Shown here piece by piece: positions 27,320 through 37,852 of a stretch of 64,000 nucleotides of DNA (the stretch's first letter is position 1; every line of letters starts with the position of its first letter). The DNA lies in the NCBI RefSeq assembly GCF_004403985.1, contig NZ_SOHL01000025.1, forward strand, positions 62,568 through 126,567. Direction: 5' to 3'. The stretch is from Cryobacterium gelidum (lineage in GTDB: Bacteria > Actinomycetota > Actinomycetes > Actinomycetales > Microbacteriaceae). Below the pieces are notes generated by a model. The model ran no database searches. It worked only from the letters and a program-made list of their open reading frames with translations, and was not told the origin of the DNA. The translations under genes and the position numbers were made by a program.

Positions 27320-28278
27320 TCGTCGATCTGCCCAACACGACAACCGCGAAGATCTCGAAAGCACTCGTGCGCATTCGGGAGGAGGGCGGAGCTGTCGCTC
27401 TCGGTCGGGTGCTGACTCTCATCATTGCTTCGAATCTTGGACGCGAGGAGGAGGCCATCGAGGCCGCTAATGATGCTTCGCGTGAGCATCCGATGCGCGT
27501 TATCGTCGTCTCAACCCGGGAAGAGATGTCGTCTTCGGCGACTCCCGAAGCACGCGTCGACGCAGAAATCAGGGTCGGTGGCGACGCCGGAGCAAGTGAG
27601 GTCATCGTTTTGCGTGTTTACGGTGATGCCGCGAACGATCCGGAAAGCCTGGTGACCGGGCTGCTGCTCTCAGATGCTCCCGTCGTGGCCTGGTGGCCGG
27701 GGACAGCGCCGGCCGTTCCGAGCGATTCCCCGCTCGGACGCATCGCCTATCGCCGGATCACTGATGCGTCCGCGCAGGCCGATCCGCAAGCGGCTCTGCA
27801 CCACCTTTCCGGAAGTTATCAACCCGGTGATACCGATTTCGCGTGGACCCGCCTGACGCTGTGGCGCGCTCAACTTGCCGCGGTGCTGGACCAACCGCCG
27901 TATGAGTCGATCACCGGGATCAGGGTCACCGGTGCTGCGGCATCTCCATCGACGACACTCTTGGCTGCGTGGCTGCAAATGCAACTCCAGGTGCCGGTGG
28001 AGTGCGAGCTCACCGCTGGCCCGCAGACCAACGGTGTGCACGGTGTGCACCTCACACGGACGTCGGGCATAATTTCACTCGAACGCGAAGTACCCGACAT
28101 CGCGACGCTCAGCCAGCCGAATCAGCCAACACAGGATCTCACCCTGAAACGTCGCAGCCTGCGCGACTGCCTGGCCGACGAACTGCGTCATCTTGATTCC
28201 GATGAGCTGTATGGTGAAGTCATCACGCGCGGCCTGCCGCAACTTCTTGGCGTGGTGACCCAAGGGACCGGAGTATGA
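27316..28278 (+). CDS. opcA: Glucose-6-phosphate dehydrogenase assembly protein OpcA
   Basis: 320 aa. Starts MIVDLPNTTTAKISKALVRI; APVVAWWPGTAP and the LTLWRAQLAAVLD segment are OpcA family features. OpcA activates Zwf in actinobacteria and cyanobacteria, and here the two are translationally coupled on both sides (ATGA overlaps with zwf and pgl). No catalytic motif is expected or seen. Confidence 0.94.
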   Translation: MIVDLPNTTTAKISKALVRIREEGGAVALGRVLTLIIASNLGREEEAIEAANDASREHPMRVIVVSTREEMSSSATPEARVDAEIRVGGDAGASEVIVLRVYGDAANDPESLVTGLLLSDAPVVAWWPGTAPAVPSDSPLGRIAYRRITDASAQADPQAALHHLSGSYQPGDTDFAWTRLTLWRAQLAAVLDQPPYESITGIRVTGAAASPSTTLLAAWLQMQLQVPVECELTAGPQTNGVHGVHLTRTSGIISLEREVPDIATLSQPNQPTQDLTLKRRSLRDCLADELRHLDSDELYGEVITRGLPQLLGVVTQGTGV

Positions 28279-29066
28279 CCGTGACGAACGAACGACGTGT
28301 GCTGGTGCATCAGAACAGGCAGGCACTGGCCGGGTCGGTCGCAGCACGCTTCCTGACCAATATGGTGGATGTGCTCCACGAGCAAGACATAGCCCATGTC
28401 GTGCTCACCGGAGGGTCGGTCGGAATCGCGGTTCTGGAGGCTATCAACGAGTCGGCTGCACGGGACACCATTGACTGGTCGCGGGTAAATTTCTGGTGGG
28501 GCGATGAGCGGTGGGTTCCGCGCGCGGACCGTGAACGCAATGAGTTACAGGCACGTGAAGCGCTCCTCGACCACGTGGACGTTCCCCAGAAGAACATTCA
28601 CGCGTTCGGCGCCTCGGATGACCACATCGATGCCGACGCCGATGCGTTGGATGCAGCAGCCGCTCGTTACACGGCGGAGCTGCTCGCTCATGCCCCGAAA
28701 GGCGAGCAGTACCCGCGTTTTGACGTGACTTTTCTCGGGGTCGGACCGGACGGACATGTTGCGTCGCTCTTCCCGCACCGATCGGGTATTCGTGAGCGCG
28801 CAGCCAGTGTGGTTACCGTGCGCGACTCCCCCAAACCGCCGGTCGATCGTTTGTCGCTGACGCGACCCGTCATCAACTCGTCCAACCGCGTGTGGCTGGT
28901 TCTTGCGGGATCGGATAAGGCGTCGGCACTCGGTCTGGCCCTCGCCGGTGCGAGCCGAGACGAGGTTCCTGCCGCGGGAATCAAAGGTCGCTACCGTACG
29001 GTATTCTTCGTGGACAACGACGCGGCCGCCCAGGTACCGGAAAGCCTTATCGCGCCGGCCTACTAA
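28275..29066 (+). CDS. pgl: 6-phosphogluconolactonase
   Basis: 263 aa. DevB/SOL-type lactonase: HVVLTGGSVGIAVLEAIN, WWGDERWVP and VTFLGVGPDGHVASLFPH are the family motifs. It hydrolyses the Zwf product to 6-phosphogluconate. It is the last gene of the operon, followed by a strong terminator; a 6-phosphogluconate dehydrogenase gene is not in the window. Confidence 0.94.
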   Translation: MTVTNERRVLVHQNRQALAGSVAARFLTNMVDVLHEQDIAHVVLTGGSVGIAVLEAINESAARDTIDWSRVNFWWGDERWVPRADRERNELQAREALLDHVDVPQKNIHAFGASDDHIDADADALDAAAARYTAELLAHAPKGEQYPRFDVTFLGVGPDGHVASLFPHRSGIRERAASVVTVRDSPKPPVDRLSLTRPVINSSNRVWLVLAGSDKASALGLALAGASRDEVPAAGIKGRYRTVFFVDNDAAAQVPESLIAPAY

Positions 29067-29092
29067 GCGCACCCCGCGCGGACTGACGCCCC

Positions 29093-29130
29093 AAAAAAAC
29101 ACCGGCTCTCGAATCGAGAGCCGGTGTTTC
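29093..29130. terminator. Bidirectional terminator between pgl and rbpA
   Basis: 16-bp perfect arms, AAACACCGGCTCTCGA at 29097-29112 and its complement at 29114-29129, preceded by an A-run and ending in TTTC. It serves pgl (+) and rbpA (-). Confidence 0.92.
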
Positions 29131-29142
29131 TCAATCAACGCC

Positions 29143-29511
29143 TCAGTTCGTGGGCGACAGCTTACCGCGACGAACTCGCAACTGATTGAGCGCTTCTTCA
29201 AGGAGCGACTCTGCTTCTTCTTCGGTACGACGCTCTTTGACGTACGCCAGGTGCGTCTTGTAGGGCTCAAGCTTCACCACAGACGGCGGATTCTCTTTGT
29301 CGCGGCCGGCCGGAAGCCCAGACGATGGGCAATCGATGGTGACGGGGATCTCCTCGTCGGGGAGGCTCGCGGCAAAGTACCTGACGGTCTCATTGCCGAG
29401 TGCATCCCAGTAGGAGACCTTGATGCGGTCCGCGTGAAATCCGCGGTCCTGCTCGCCCATGGGGCCCGCGCCTACACGTGAGCCACGAATTGCGCTGCCG
29501 CCTGATGCCAT
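29143..29511 (-). CDS. rbpA: RNA polymerase-binding protein RbpA
   Basis: 122 aa from ATG 29511 (MASGGSAIRGSRVGAG), with GGAGGA upstream; the frame is open 16 codons further without similarity. The N-terminal tail, the central core domain, and C-terminal EPYKTHLAYVKERRTEEEAE are RbpA. It binds sigma and the polymerase to help open promoters in actinobacteria. The zinc ligands of the Streptomyces type are lost: only C61 remains, where CPRC reads CPSS and the CSNGH region reads DALGN. Confidence 0.96.
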   Translation of the reverse strand: MASGGSAIRGSRVGAGPMGEQDRGFHADRIKVSYWDALGNETVRYFAASLPDEEIPVTIDCPSSGLPAGRDKENPPSVVKLEPYKTHLAYVKERRTEEEAESLLEEALNQLRVRRGKLSPTN

Positions 29512-29657
29512 CTTGTTCCTCCGTTGACTCGTGCAGTTCTGCGCTGCAGATTCGAGCAATTGTTGGTGCTGCTGTTAGGGGTGCTGCTGTTGACGGGGTG
29601 TGCGGGTGGAAAACTCTGCCCCGAGAAACTCAGGGTAACTCCGCACGGTGTGAAAAG

Positions 29658-29909
29658 TTAAGCCCCGGTGTCAAACTTGGTGATCAATCCGAGCACGACG
29701 ATGCACGAGATCCACAGCAGGCCCAGAATAATGGTGATGCGGTTGAGGTTGCGCTCCGCAACCCCCGACGCTCCGAGGTTAGAGGTTACGCCGCCGCCGA
29801 ACATGTCGGACAACCCACCACCCCTCCCCTTGTGCAACAAAATGAGCATGGTGAGCAGGAGGCTTGTTATACCAACGAGCACCTGCATGACGACCTGGAG
29901 AATCTCCAC
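29658..29909 (-). CDS. secG: Preprotein translocase subunit SecG
   Basis: 83 aa from GTG 29909, with AAAGG 6 nt upstream. Two membrane segments (VVMQVLVGITSLLLTMLILL and ITIILGLLWISCIVVLGLI) flank the Gly-rich loop HKGRGGGLSDMFGGG, which is diagnostic for SecG. Part of the SecYEG channel. It follows tpiA in the gap-pgk-tpiA-secG order common in actinobacteria. Confidence 0.95.
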   Translation of the reverse strand: MEILQVVMQVLVGITSLLLTMLILLHKGRGGGLSDMFGGGVTSNLGASGVAERNLNRITIILGLLWISCIVVLGLITKFDTGA

Positions 29910-30040
29910 ACGAAACCTTTCAAAACACGGTGGGCGCGACTCTAGCGCCCAGACCATCGTAATTATACCCTCCATGCACGAGCGAGGCGATTGCCGCGGG
30001 GCAACCACCTCACTGTACGCAATGGGAGGAACGCGTCGGT

Positions 30041-30841
30041 TTAGAGGCCGACGTGCTTGTGATAGCGAATAATGCTGGAGAACTCCGGAATATCCAGGCT
30101 AGCCCCGCCGACCAGGGCACCGTCAACGTTGGGCTCCCGCATGAATGCGGCAATGTTGCCGCTCTTCACCGAGCCACCGTAGAGGATGCGCGTCTTATCG
30201 GCTACGTCCTGACCGAGCGTGTCAGCGAGAACGCCGCGGAGCGCGGCGGCAACCTGCTCGGCCTGCTCCGGCGTGGCGGCCTGACCCGAGCCGATGGCCC
30301 ATACCGGCTCGTAGGCCACGACGATGTCGGCCGCGTGGGTGACACCGGCGAGGGCGGCACGGAGCTGAGCGACCGGAACAGCGCTCGGACCGGCTATGGC
30401 GAGATCTTCCGCGCTTTCCCCGACACAGATCAACGGCACGAGGTTGTGCTTGAGCGCGGCGGTCACCTTGGCGCCGACCTGCTCATCCGTCTCATTGTGC
30501 AGGGTTCTCCGCTCGGAGTGCCCGATGATGACGTACTGGCATTCCAGCTGGGCCAGGAAAGCACCCGAGATCTCGCCCGTGTAGGCTCCAGAATCCGCAG
30601 CCGACAGGTCTTGCGCGCCGAACGCCAGCGGCAGCTTGTCGGCCGAAACCAGCGTCTGCACGCTGCGCAGATCGGTGAACGGCGGGAAGACCGCGACCTC
30701 GACGGCGGTGAAATCGTGCCCGGCGTCCTTCAGATTCCAGGCCAGCTTCTGCACGAACGCGATCGCCTGGAGGTGGTCCAGGTTCATCTTCCAGTTGCCC
30801 GCAATCAGCGGTGTACGCCGAGGGTTGATGTTCACTGCCAT
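30041..30841 (-). CDS. tpiA: Triosephosphate isomerase
   Basis: 266 aa. GNWKMN (15-20), IIGHSERR and VAYEPVWAIGSGQAATPEQA supply the Lys, His and Glu of the active site. Glycolytic/gluconeogenic isomerase. The ATG lies inside the last codons of pgk, a 10-nt overlap in a different frame. Confidence 0.97.
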   Translation of the reverse strand: MAVNINPRRTPLIAGNWKMNLDHLQAIAFVQKLAWNLKDAGHDFTAVEVAVFPPFTDLRSVQTLVSADKLPLAFGAQDLSAADSGAYTGEISGAFLAQLECQYVIIGHSERRTLHNETDEQVGAKVTAALKHNLVPLICVGESAEDLAIAGPSAVPVAQLRAALAGVTHAADIVVAYEPVWAIGSGQAATPEQAEQVAAALRGVLADTLGQDVADKTRILYGGSVKSGNIAAFMREPNVDGALVGGASLDIPEFSSIIRYHKHVGL

Positions 30842-32046
30842 CCGAGGACCTCCAGTCCTGGCAGGCGCTTGCCTTCGAGAAATTCGAGGCTCGCGCCACC
30901 GCCGGTAGAAATATGACCGAATTGGTCATCGGTGAAACCGAGAATGCGCACGGCCGCGGCGGAGTCTCCGCCACCGACCACGCTGAGGCCGGTGACCTCG
31001 GTGAGAGCAGCGGCCACCGTGCGGGTGCCCTCCGCAAAGGGAGCGAGTTCGAAGACACCCATTGGACCGTTCCAGAACACTGTCTTGGACGCTCGAATAG
31101 TCTCAGCGAACGCTTGCGCTGTGTCCGGTCCGATGTCCAAGCCGAGTCCGGCCGCACCGAACGGGGTGTTCTCGATGCCGTCGGCCGGTGTGATCACGTG
31201 TTCAGCATCTGCACCGAACTTCGACGCCACGACGACATCGGTCGGCAGCACGATCTTGACACCGAGACGTTCCGCGTCGGCCAGGTAGCCACGGACCGTG
31301 TCGATCTGATCGCTCTCCAACAGGCTGGCGCCGACCTTGTGCCCCTGGGCGGCCAGGAAGGTGAAGAGCATACCGCCGCCGATGAGCAGGGAGTTCACCC
31401 GGGGAAGCAGATGTCCGATCACGCCGAGCTTGTCGCTGACTTTCGAGCCACCGAGGATGACCGTGTAGGGCGCCTCGGGCTTTTCGGTGAGGCGATCGAG
31501 CACGTCGAGTTCGGCCGCGATCAGCAGACCGGCAGCGCTGGGTAAAAGGGACGCGAGATCGAACACGCTCGCCTGCTTGCGGTGCGCGACTCCGAATCCG
31601 TCGGACACGAGCGCGTCGCCGAGCCGGGCGAGCTGCTGGGCGAACGCGAGCCGCTCGGCATCCGCCTTGCTGGTTTCACCGGCGCTGAAGCGCAGGTTCT
31701 CCAGAACGACGATGTCGCCGTCCTGCAGGGCCGCGACCGCTTGGGTAGCGGACTCACCGACGGTGTCGGTGGCAAACGCCACTGGGTGATCCACCAGTTC
31801 GCTCAAGCGAACGGCAACCGGCTTCAGGCTGTATCGGGTATCAACGACCCCGTCAGGGCGCCCGAGGTGAGAGATGATCACCACGCGGGCGCCCTGAGCC
31901 ACGAGGGCGTTGAGGGTGGGCAGTGACGCCCGCACTCGTCCGTCGTCGGTGATCTGACCGTTCTTCAACGGCACATTCAGGTCGAAGCGGACAATAACCC
32001 GCTTGCCGCCAAGCGGTCCGAGCGAGTCAATCGTGCGTAACGTCAC
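30832..32046 (-). CDS. pgk: Phosphoglycerate kinase
   Basis: 404 aa from GTG 32046 (MTLRTIDSLGPLGGKRV). The start is 10 nt after the gap stop and has no strong ribosome-binding site, so coupled translation is likely. RFDLNVPLKNGQITDD, the HLGRPDG region and C-terminal GGGDSAAAV are family motifs. It forms ATP from 1,3-bisphosphoglycerate. Confidence 0.96.
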   Translation of the reverse strand: MTLRTIDSLGPLGGKRVIVRFDLNVPLKNGQITDDGRVRASLPTLNALVAQGARVVIISHLGRPDGVVDTRYSLKPVAVRLSELVDHPVAFATDTVGESATQAVAALQDGDIVVLENLRFSAGETSKADAERLAFAQQLARLGDALVSDGFGVAHRKQASVFDLASLLPSAAGLLIAAELDVLDRLTEKPEAPYTVILGGSKVSDKLGVIGHLLPRVNSLLIGGGMLFTFLAAQGHKVGASLLESDQIDTVRGYLADAERLGVKIVLPTDVVVASKFGADAEHVITPADGIENTPFGAAGLGLDIGPDTAQAFAETIRASKTVFWNGPMGVFELAPFAEGTRTVAAALTEVTGLSVVGGGDSAAAVRILGFTDDQFGHISTGGGASLEFLEGKRLPGLEVLGWQ

Positions 32047-32056
32047 CGCGCGGCCG

Positions 32057-33160
<1,104 letters not shown>

Positions 33161-33787
33161 CTACGAGAGTAGCAGCAGTCCGTTCGTCTTCTCGCGAGCG
33201 ACGGTGAAACGCTCCTGGACGTTTGCCCAGTTGACGATGTTCCAGAAGGCCTTGACGTAGTCGGCGCGCACGTTGCGGTAGTCGAGGTAGTAGGCGTGTT
33301 CCCAGACATCGAGCATGAGAACCGGAACGGTTCCGGCAGCGAAGTTGGACTGCTGGTCGAAGAACTGCTGGATGATCAGGCGCTGCCCGATGGAATCCCA
33401 GGCGAGGACTGCCCAGCCGGAACCCTGCACGCCGAGTGCGGCCGCAGTGAAGTGTGCCTGGAACTTGTCAAAGGAACCGAAGTTGTCATCGATTGCCGCA
33501 GCGAGCTCGCCGACGGGCTTGTCGCCGCCGTTCGGGGACAGGTTGGTCCAGAAGATGGAGTGGTTGACGTGGCCGCCGAGGTTGAAGGCGAGATCTTTTT
33601 CCAACTTGTTCACGTTGGCGAGGCTTCCGCTGTCGCGGGCCTCCGCGAGCTGAGCCAGTGCTGTGTTGGCCCCGGTGACGTAGGCCTGATGGTGCTTGCC
33701 ATGGTGGAGTTCCATGATGGTGCCGCTGATGCTGGGCTCGAGAGCCGCGTAGTCGTAATCAAGGGTGGGGAGGGTGTATTCAGCCAT
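33161..33787 (-). CDS. sodA: Superoxide dismutase, Mn/Fe type
   Basis: 208 aa, with AAGGAGATAAGTA before the ATG. Metal ligands lie in [10 protein letters not shown] (His), NHSIFW (His) and [11 protein letters not shown] (Asp, His). The metal cannot be assigned with certainty; actinobacterial enzymes of this length usually use Mn or Fe. It is a single gene between gap and whiA, bounded by a hairpin. Confidence 0.95.
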   Translation of the reverse strand: MAEYTLPTLDYDYAALEPSISGTIMELHHGKHHQAYVTGANTALAQLAEARDSGSLANVNKLEKDLAFNLGGHVNHSIFWTNLSPNGGDKPVGELAAAIDDNFGSFDKFQAHFTAAALGVQGSGWAVLAWDSIGQRLIIQQFFDQQSNFAAGTVPVLMLDVWEHAYYLDYRNVRADYVKAFWNIVNWANVQERFTVAREKTNGLLLLS

Positions 33788-33911
33788 TACTTATCTCCTT
33801 GTGAGTTGTGCCGCCGCATCGAGTGCGGCGGCGTTGTAAGCGACGATTTAGTCTACTCGCGGGCGTTGCGAGCCACAGAATTCGTGTCGGCGCGCGTCTG
33901 CGGGTGCGACG

Positions 33912-34913
33912 TCAGAGGGGTGCAAGGTCATCGGGGTGGACCGGGTACTCAACGTCGGTTCCTTCGATGCCGAGCTCGACCGCTTTCTTGTCGGCCATGG
34001 CGAGCAGGCGTCGAATTCGGCCGGCGACCGCGTCTTTGGTCATCGGCGGCTCGGCGTGGTGGCCGAGCTCGTCGAGGCTGGAGTCGCGAAAATTAAGACG
34101 CAGGTCTCCCGCATAGCGCAGATGTGTGGGGATGTCCTCGCCGAGGATGTCCATGGCCCGCTGCACCCGGGCACAGGCGGCGACAGCCGCCTCGGCGGAA
34201 CGACGCAGGTTCGCGTCGTCGAAGTTGACCAGGCGGTTTGCCGTGGCGCGCACCTCGCGGCGCTGACGCAGAGTTTCCCAGTTGAGCACCGTGTTGGTGG
34301 CGCCCATATGCACCAGCATCGCGCCGATAGCGTCGCCGTCACGGATAACGACGCGGTGTACCCCGCGGACTTCGCGCGCCTTGGCCGCAACACCGAGGCG
34401 TCCGGCCGCTCCGACAAGCGCCAACGCAGCCTCGTTGCCGGGGCAGACCACCTCCAGCGCCGCCGAGCGGCCCGGATCGGTCAGGGTGCCGTGAGCGAGG
34501 AACGCGCCGCGCCAGACGGCGGCGATCTCTTCCTTCGAGCCCGTGGTCAGACGGTTGGGCAGACCACGGATCGGTCGACGACGGGCATCCAGCAGGCCGG
34601 TCTGACGCGCCAGCGTCTCGCCGCCTTCGATGACCTGTACGAGGTAATGGCTGGACTGACGAATGCCGGTGGCGGCGATGACCTGCAGGGCGCTGCGCAC
34701 CCCGTAGAGTTCGGCGAGGTCTTTGCGCACCCGTCGCGCCAGGATGGCGGTGTCCAGTTCTGATTCAATCGCGATTCGGCTGCTGATCATGTGCAATCCG
34801 CCCGAGAACCGGAGAATTGTGGCCAGTTCGGCCGCGCGCACGGTGGTCTTGGAGACCTCCACGCGCGAAAGTTCATCTTTAACGTCGGCGGTGAGTGCCA
34901 ATCGCTTTTCCAT
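33912..34913 (-). CDS. whiA: DNA-binding protein WhiA
   Basis: 333 aa from ATG 34913, or 329 aa if a TTG at 34901 is used. The TTG gives the family's usual [14 protein letters not shown] start and has GGAAAAG ahead of it, so it may be the true start. The N-terminal LAGLIDADG-like domain and the C-terminal helix-turn-helix (the [19 protein letters not shown] stretch) are visible. WhiA controls cell division and sporulation genes in Streptomyces; in non-sporulating relatives the target set is smaller. yvcK, which normally sits between rapZ and whiA, is absent. Confidence 0.94.
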   Translation of the reverse strand: MEKRLALTADVKDELSRVEVSKTTVRAAELATILRFSGGLHMISSRIAIESELDTAILARRVRKDLAELYGVRSALQVIAATGIRQSSHYLVQVIEGGETLARQTGLLDARRRPIRGLPNRLTTGSKEEIAAVWRGAFLAHGTLTDPGRSAALEVVCPGNEAALALVGAAGRLGVAAKAREVRGVHRVVIRDGDAIGAMLVHMGATNTVLNWETLRQRREVRATANRLVNFDDANLRRSAEAAVAACARVQRAMDILGEDIPTHLRYAGDLRLNFRDSSLDELGHHAEPPMTKDAVAGRIRRLLAMADKKAVELGIEGTDVEYPVHPDDLAPL

Positions 34914-34985
34914 TCTCTTGATCAGTTGCGTGAGGTCTAAGTGGTAGAAGCCCGGCGAAGTAGCGGAGGCTGCTCCCGGGCTCGC

Positions 34986-35861
34986 TTATTCGCGTCCGAG
35001 GTCGCGGTGCTTGATATTGACCACAACACCGGGAAGCTTTTCCAAGCGGGATGCCAGCTCTTTGGCCATGGCGACGGAGCGGTGCTTGCCTCCGGTACAC
35101 CCGATGCCGATGGTGGCATGGCGTTTGTTTTCCCGCTGGTAGCCAGCCAACACGGGAGCCAGGGCGGCGGCGTAGTGGTCGATGAAATCGAGGGCACCAG
35201 TTTGGGCAAGTACAAAGTCTCTCACCTCCGGGTCGACGCCGGTGTGTGCGCGCAACTCGGGGATCCAGAACGGATTCGGCAGGAAGCGGGCATCCGCGAC
35301 CAGATCGACGTCGGTCGGCAGGCCATATTTGAAGCCGAAGCTCATGATGGTCAGCTGCACACCCGCGCTGCCCTCGGCCGCAAACCGCTCGGTGATCGTC
35401 GTCGCCAGCTGGTGCACGTTCAGGTCGGACGTGTCGATGACGAGGTCGCTGGACTCCCGCACGGCGAGCAGTCGGGACCGCTCCGCCGCGATGCCGTCAA
35501 GAAGGGTGCCGTCGCCCTGCAGCGGATGCGGGCGGCGCACGGATTCGAAACGACGTACGAGCGCGTCATCGCGCGCTTCGAGAAAGATGACCTGCACCTG
35601 GGTGCCGCCGCGCAGCTGCTGCACGGTCTCCAAAAAGTCACCGAACAGGTCGCGCCCCCGAATATCGACGACCGCTGCGATTCTGGGCAGGTTGGTGCCG
35701 GCCCGTTCGACCAGATCGACCAGGGGCCGCAGCATTTGCGGCGGCAGATTATCGACGACATACCAGTCGAGGTCTTCCAGCGCATTGGCTACGGTGGAGC
35801 GTCCCGCCCCGGACATTCCCGTGACGATCAGCACTTCCTGCTTGTCGGGGTCCGTAGTCAT
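34986..35861 (-). CDS. rapZ: RNase adapter / nucleotide-binding protein RapZ
   Basis: 291 aa. P-loop GMSGAGRS (15-22), later IDTSDL, and C-terminal IGIGCTGGKHRSVAMA are RapZ/YvcJ hallmarks. In E. coli RapZ guides sRNA decay; in actinobacteria the role is unclear. It lies 72 nt upstream of whiA on the same strand. Confidence 0.95.
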   Translation of the reverse strand: MTTDPDKQEVLIVTGMSGAGRSTVANALEDLDWYVVDNLPPQMLRPLVDLVERAGTNLPRIAAVVDIRGRDLFGDFLETVQQLRGGTQVQVIFLEARDDALVRRFESVRRPHPLQGDGTLLDGIAAERSRLLAVRESSDLVIDTSDLNVHQLATTITERFAAEGSAGVQLTIMSFGFKYGLPTDVDLVADARFLPNPFWIPELRAHTGVDPEVRDFVLAQTGALDFIDHYAAALAPVLAGYQRENKRHATIGIGCTGGKHRSVAMAKELASRLEKLPGVVVNIKHRDLGRE

Positions 35862-35933
35862 TCTTGGAAATCGCCTTAATGAGAAGTTGGTGGATGCTCA
35901 AGCCTACCCAGCGCCGGGGGGTTCAGATTTCGT

Positions 35934-37838
35934 TCAGGCGCGCAGGTGGGCGTGGACCGACTCGGCCAGCACCGGGCCGATGCCGCGAACATCCGCTATT
36001 TCGGCGGCCGAGGCGACCTTGAGCCGCGCAACCGACCCGAAATATTGTAGCAATACTTTAACCCGGGCCGGGCCGAGTCCGGCGATTTCACCCAGAATCG
36101 AGGAAATATCCTTCTTGCGTCGAATCCGCTGATGTGTGATCGCGAACCGGTGTGCTTCATCGCGGATGCGCTGGATGAGAAATAGCGCGTCGCTGTTGCG
36201 GGGCAGGATCACCGGATAGTCGGAGTCGGGCAGCCAGATCTCTTCGAGCCGCTTAGCGATTCCACAGAGTTGGATGCCGGTGACGCCCGACTCGGCGAGT
36301 GCGCGTCTAGCGGCGGCGACCTGCGGTTGGCCACCATCAACGATGAGCAGGTTCGGCTGGTACTTGAACTTGGCGCGCTTCTGCTCTCCCGGTGCGATGT
36401 CGGTCAGGTCGGTCTCGGCCGCCACATTTTCGGAGGCCGCATCCGCGTGGACGGACTCGGGTTTCAGGTAGGCGAGCCGTCGGGTAAGGATCTGATAGAT
36501 CGAGTCGGTGTCGTCGGTTGATTCGGGGATGTTGAACCGCCGGTATTCGTCTTTGCGGGGCAACCCGTCTTCGAAGACCACCATGGAGGCGACGATATTG
36601 GTGCCGCTCAGGTGCGACACGTCGTAGCACTCCATGCGCAGCGGCGCGGCCGGCATTTCGAGGGCTTCCTGGATGTCTTCAAGGGCTTTGGAGCGTGCCA
36701 CGAAGTCCGAGCTCCGCCGGGTCTTGTAGAGCATGAGCGCCTGCTTGGCGTTGTTGGTAGCCGTCACGAGCAGCGCCGCCTTCTCGCCGCGCTGCGCCGC
36801 CACGAGCCGCACCTTGCGCCCCGCCACGTCGGCCAGCCAGGTTTCCAGGGCTTCGGCATCATCGGGCAGTTCGGGCAGCACGATCTCGCGCGGCGGTTTG
36901 CTGTCATGGTTGTAGGCCGTTTGCATCATGGAGTCGATGAGCTCACTCATAGTGACATCGAGCTCCTTGTCGACCATCCAACCGCGCACGCCGCGGATGC
37001 GCCCGCCCCGGACGATAAACAACTGCACAGCCGCGGCGAGTTCGTCTTGCTCGATGGCGAACAGGTCGATGTCGACGTTGTCGCGCAGCACGACGGCGCT
37101 CTTCTCGAGCACGGCGTTGAGCGCGCGCACCTGGTCGCGCCGTTTGGCGGCGATTTCGTACTGTTGGGCGACAGCGGCGTCTTTCATCTCCTGGGTGAGT
37201 TCGTTGATGAGCTTCTTATCGTGGCTGCCCATGAAGCTCACGAACTCGTTGACGATTGTGCGGTGATCCTCGATGGACACCAGACCGGAGCAGGGGCCGA
37301 AGCAGCGCCCGATCTGGCCGGCGAAGCACGGCTTGCCACTCTGCATCGCCCGCTTGTAGTTGGCGTTGTTGCAGGTACGGATGGGGAATGCCTTGAGCAT
37401 GAGTTCGATGGTTTCGTACACGGCCCACACCTTGGGATACGGTCCGAAATAACGGGCGCCCTTGATGCCCTCGGTGCGCGTAACAAGGGCGCGCGGAGCC
37501 TCATCGGCGAGGGTGACCGCGAGATACGGGTAGGACTTGTCGTCCTTGAACTGAACATTGAACGGCGGATCGAACTCGTTGATCCACATCCACTCGAGTT
37601 GCAGGGCCTCGACCTCGGTGCCGACAACCGTCCACTCCACACCCGTTGCGGTGGTCACCATTCGTCTGGTGCGCTCGTGCAGGCTGTGCAGCGGCGCGAA
37701 GTAGTTGCTCAGCCGCGCGCGCAGGTTCTTGGCCTTACCGACGTAGAGGATACGCCCGGTCTCGTCCCGGAACCGGTAGACGCCGGGGGTCGTAGGAATC
37801 TCGCCCGTTTTCGGGCGATAGCTCAGGGCATCAGACAT
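35934..37838 (-). CDS. uvrC: Excinuclease ABC subunit C
   Basis: 634 aa. N-terminal GIY-YIG nuclease ([20 protein letters not shown], residues ~18-37), a UVR motif near 210-245, the UvrC-type endonuclease domain with [11 protein letters not shown] and [11 protein letters not shown], and C-terminal helix-hairpin-helix repeats. It cuts DNA on both sides of a lesion in nucleotide excision repair. The start is 14 nt after the uvrA stop, without a strong ribosome-binding site, so it is probably coupled to uvrA. Confidence 0.97.
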   Translation of the reverse strand: MSDALSYRPKTGEIPTTPGVYRFRDETGRILYVGKAKNLRARLSNYFAPLHSLHERTRRMVTTATGVEWTVVGTEVEALQLEWMWINEFDPPFNVQFKDDKSYPYLAVTLADEAPRALVTRTEGIKGARYFGPYPKVWAVYETIELMLKAFPIRTCNNANYKRAMQSGKPCFAGQIGRCFGPCSGLVSIEDHRTIVNEFVSFMGSHDKKLINELTQEMKDAAVAQQYEIAAKRRDQVRALNAVLEKSAVVLRDNVDIDLFAIEQDELAAAVQLFIVRGGRIRGVRGWMVDKELDVTMSELIDSMMQTAYNHDSKPPREIVLPELPDDAEALETWLADVAGRKVRLVAAQRGEKAALLVTATNNAKQALMLYKTRRSSDFVARSKALEDIQEALEMPAAPLRMECYDVSHLSGTNIVASMVVFEDGLPRKDEYRRFNIPESTDDTDSIYQILTRRLAYLKPESVHADAASENVAAETDLTDIAPGEQKRAKFKYQPNLLIVDGGQPQVAAARRALAESGVTGIQLCGIAKRLEEIWLPDSDYPVILPRNSDALFLIQRIRDEAHRFAITHQRIRRKKDISSILGEIAGLGPARVKVLLQYFGSVARLKVASAAEIADVRGIGPVLAESVHAHLRA

Positions 37839-37852
37839 GGCCGTCCGGTTGC

